Shown: positions 13,797 through 15,265 of the stretch, piece after piece
Layout of the letters: every line of letters begins with the position of its first letter
Numbering within the stretch: the first letter of the stretch is position 1
Assembly (NCBI GenBank): GCA_019419645.1
Contig: DXZN01000050.1
Location: 1-15,265 of the forward strand
Origin: Collinsella sp.
GTDB taxonomy: Bacteria > Actinomycetota > Coriobacteriia > Coriobacteriales > Coriobacteriaceae
Direction of reading: 5' to 3'
Length of the DNA stretch: 15,265 nt
Program-made: the position numbers and the translations under genes
Notes under the pieces: model-generated
Seen by the model: only the letters and a program-made list of their open reading frames with translations
The model's database searches: none
Told to the model about the DNA's origin: nothing

Positions 13797-14657
13797 ATGA
13801 ATCCCATTACCATGAAGCTCGTCGTCGATGATCTGATCCTGCAGGCTCTGCGCGAGGACATTACCTTTGAGGACGTGAGCACGGCGAGCGTGTGCCCCAC
13901 GGCGCGTCCCGCCACGGTGGAGCTTATCGCCAAGGCCGATGGCATTATCGCGGGCCTGGATGTGTTCGCTCGCACCTTTGAGCTGCTGGATTCGCAGAGC
14001 TCGGTGCTGTTTGATGTTGCCGATGGTGACGAGGTGCACGCCGGCGACCACGTGGGCCAGGTGCGCGGCGATGCGCGCGTACTGCTTTCGGGCGAGCGCG
14101 TGGCGCTCAACTACCTGCAGCGCATGAGCGGCATCGCTACTTACACGCATCGGATGGCAGCTGCGCTCGAGGGCACCAAGACCGTGCTTGTCGACACGCG
14201 CAAGACCACGCCGGGCATGCGTGTCTTCGAGAAGGCTGCAGTCGAGATCGGCGGTGGCAGCAACCACCGCTATAACCTGTCGACGGCTGTCATGCTCAAG
14301 GACAACCACATCGACGCCGCCGGTGGCGTGGCACGCGCGATTGAGATGGCGCGCGCCCATGCGTCGTTTACCGCGACGGTCGAGATTGAGTGCGAGAACC
14401 TGGATATGGTGCGCGAGGCAGTTGAGGCCGGTGCCGATATCATCATGCTCGACAACATGACCCACGACGACATGGCTGCCGCGATTGAGCTTATCGCCGG
14501 TCGCGCCAAGACCGAGTGCTCGGGCAATGTGGATGCCAGCAATATCCGCGCCCTCGCCGACCTGGGCGTTGACTTTATCAGCTCGGGGGCGCTGACGCAC
14601 TCTGCGCCGATTCTCGACCTCTCGCTTAAGCACCTTCGTCTGCTGGACGGTAAATAA
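13797..14657 (+). CDS. nadC: Nicotinate-nucleotide diphosphorylase (quinolinate phosphoribosyltransferase)
   Basis: NadC converts quinolinate and PRPP to nicotinate mononucleotide, CO2 and pyrophosphate. The 286-residue protein has normal family length and the key motifs: GERVALNYLQRMSGIAT (99-115), DTRKTTPGMR (133-142), GGGSNHRYNL (152-161), MLKDNH (166-171), EIECEN (196-201), IMLDNM (216-221) and SGNVD (242-246) where most relatives read SGGI or similar. GGAGGAG ends just before the nadB stop and serves the ATG at 13797, so translation follows closely from nadB. Its TAA shares a base with the niaR ATG. Confidence 0.97.
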   Translation: MNPITMKLVVDDLILQALREDITFEDVSTASVCPTARPATVELIAKADGIIAGLDVFARTFELLDSQSSVLFDVADGDEVHAGDHVGQVRGDARVLLSGERVALNYLQRMSGIATYTHRMAAALEGTKTVLVDTRKTTPGMRVFEKAAVEIGGGSNHRYNLSTAVMLKDNHIDAAGGVARAIEMARAHASFTATVEIECENLDMVREAVEAGADIIMLDNMTHDDMAAAIELIAGRAKTECSGNVDASNIRALADLGVDFISSGALTHSAPILDLSLKHLRLLDGK

Positions 14658-15202
14658 TGGACGCCCGCGAGCGTCGCCGTGCCATCATGGGCGTGCTCGA
14701 GGGAGCCAAAGACCCTGTCTCGGGCAGTGCGCTTGCTCGTGAGGTGGGTGTGAGCCGCCAGATTGTCGTGCAAGACATCGCCCTGCTGCGCGCCGATGGG
14801 CACGATATCGTGGCGACCAATCGCGGCTACGTGCTGCAGGAGGCCCCCAGCAGCCCCGCCGTGCCCACGCGCCTGGTCAAGGTGCACCATGGCATGGAGC
14901 AGGCAGGTGACGAGCTCACGAGCATCGTCGACGCGGGTGGTGCCGTGCTCAATGTAATCGTCAACCATCGCGTGTATGGCAAGATCACAGCCGATCTGGA
15001 CATTCGCAACCGTCGCGATATTGAGCGCTATCTTGAGGGTATTGCCAGCGGCAAGAGCTTCCCGCTGCTGACGGTGACGAGTGGCTATCACTTCCATCGC
15101 ATCGCGGCAGAAGACGAGCAGACCCTCGACGAGATCGAGACCATACTCAAGGAGAAAGGCTATCTTGCCGATTTAATGCCCTATGAGGATGATTTGTCCT
15201 AG
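14657..15202 (+). CDS. niaR: Niacin-responsive transcriptional repressor NiaR (HTH plus 3H domain)
   Basis: NiaR (YrxA) represses NAD synthesis or niacin uptake genes when nicotinic acid is present. The 181-residue protein has an N-terminal winged helix (about 4-62; the recognition helix lies near GVSRQIVVQDIALLRADG). The C-terminal 3H domain (about 70-170) carries His78 and Glu86, and His145 and His147 in GYHFH, which match in spacing the metal-binding residues described for the Thermotoga protein, plus His104 in NHRVYGKI. The ATG overlaps the nadC TAA by one base (TAATG), so it is coupled to the nad genes. It should act on the palindrome at 11250-11293 and thereby control its own synthesis. 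Confidence 0.94.
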   Translation: MDARERRRAIMGVLEGAKDPVSGSALAREVGVSRQIVVQDIALLRADGHDIVATNRGYVLQEAPSSPAVPTRLVKVHHGMEQAGDELTSIVDAGGAVLNVIVNHRVYGKITADLDIRNRRDIERYLEGIASGKSFPLLTVTSGYHFHRIAAEDEQTLDEIETILKEKGYLADLMPYEDDLS

Positions 15203-15265
15203 CCCGATACTGTCTTAATAAGTTGCGGTGAAATAGTTCCTAAAATCGGCACCTAAGCAATGAAC
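15203..15265. other. AT-richer sequence after niaR
   Basis: The last 63 bases are clearly less GC-rich than the rest. No hairpin terminator for the nad operon is visible before the window ends. The segment from about 15222 may be one arm of a longer element cut by the window edge. Confidence 0.3.

Noticed and set aside
1..15265. CRISPR arrays, tRNA or rRNA genes, full insertion sequences or prophage genes
   Set aside because: No regularly spaced repeats, no RNA gene signatures and no transposase, integrase or phage-like proteins were seen on either strand.

Overview
The window looks like a chromosomal segment of a high-GC anaerobe of the class Coriobacteriia, probably Collinsella or a close relative. 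This rests on GC-rich codon use, the gene content (nickel-hydrogenase maturation, anaerobic NAD synthesis, a LytTR two-component system) and a general resemblance of the proteins to that group. It is an inference; no rRNA or species marker is present.

Layout. Bases 1-99 are the 3' end of an unidentified gene, followed by a strong intrinsic terminator. A lipoprotein gene (333-890, +) follows. Next comes a convergent intergenic region (891-1152) with three inverted repeats, one of them a 99-base near-continuous hairpin flanked by 5-bp direct repeats. From 7729 down to 1153 the minus strand carries one long gene series in transcription order: a small His-rich helical protein, nikR, hypF, hypC, hypD, hypE and a HAD phosphatase. 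Upstream on the same strand is trxA (8270-7950) with its own terminator. Divergent from trxA is a protein resembling a degraded uracil-DNA-glycosylase fold (8407-8982, +). Convergent to that is a two-component pair on the minus strand, a LytTR response regulator (11042-10320) overlapping a GHKL sensor kinase (10320-9043). The last third is a plus-strand NAD operon, nadA-nadB-nadC-niaR (11335-15202), behind a 44-bp palindromic operator that overlaps the likely promoter.

How the genes work together. HypC, HypD, HypE and HypF make and deliver the Fe(CN)2CO group of [NiFe] hydrogenases. NikR senses nickel and sits at the head of the same gene series, so nickel supply and hydrogenase maturation are probably linked. 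hypA and hypB, which insert nickel, are not in the window. NadA, NadB and NadC make nicotinate mononucleotide from aspartate. NiaR, encoded last in that operon, is the niacin-responsive repressor of its family and most likely acts on the palindrome before nadA, closing a feedback loop.

Most genes are ordinary members of known families. The points that seem least explained are the HxxxHxxxH helical protein coupled to nikR, the metal-ligand-rich N-terminal extension of NikR, the mobile-element-like hairpin at 933-1033, the REP-like hairpin between nadA and nadB, and the UDG-like protein without its catalytic motifs.
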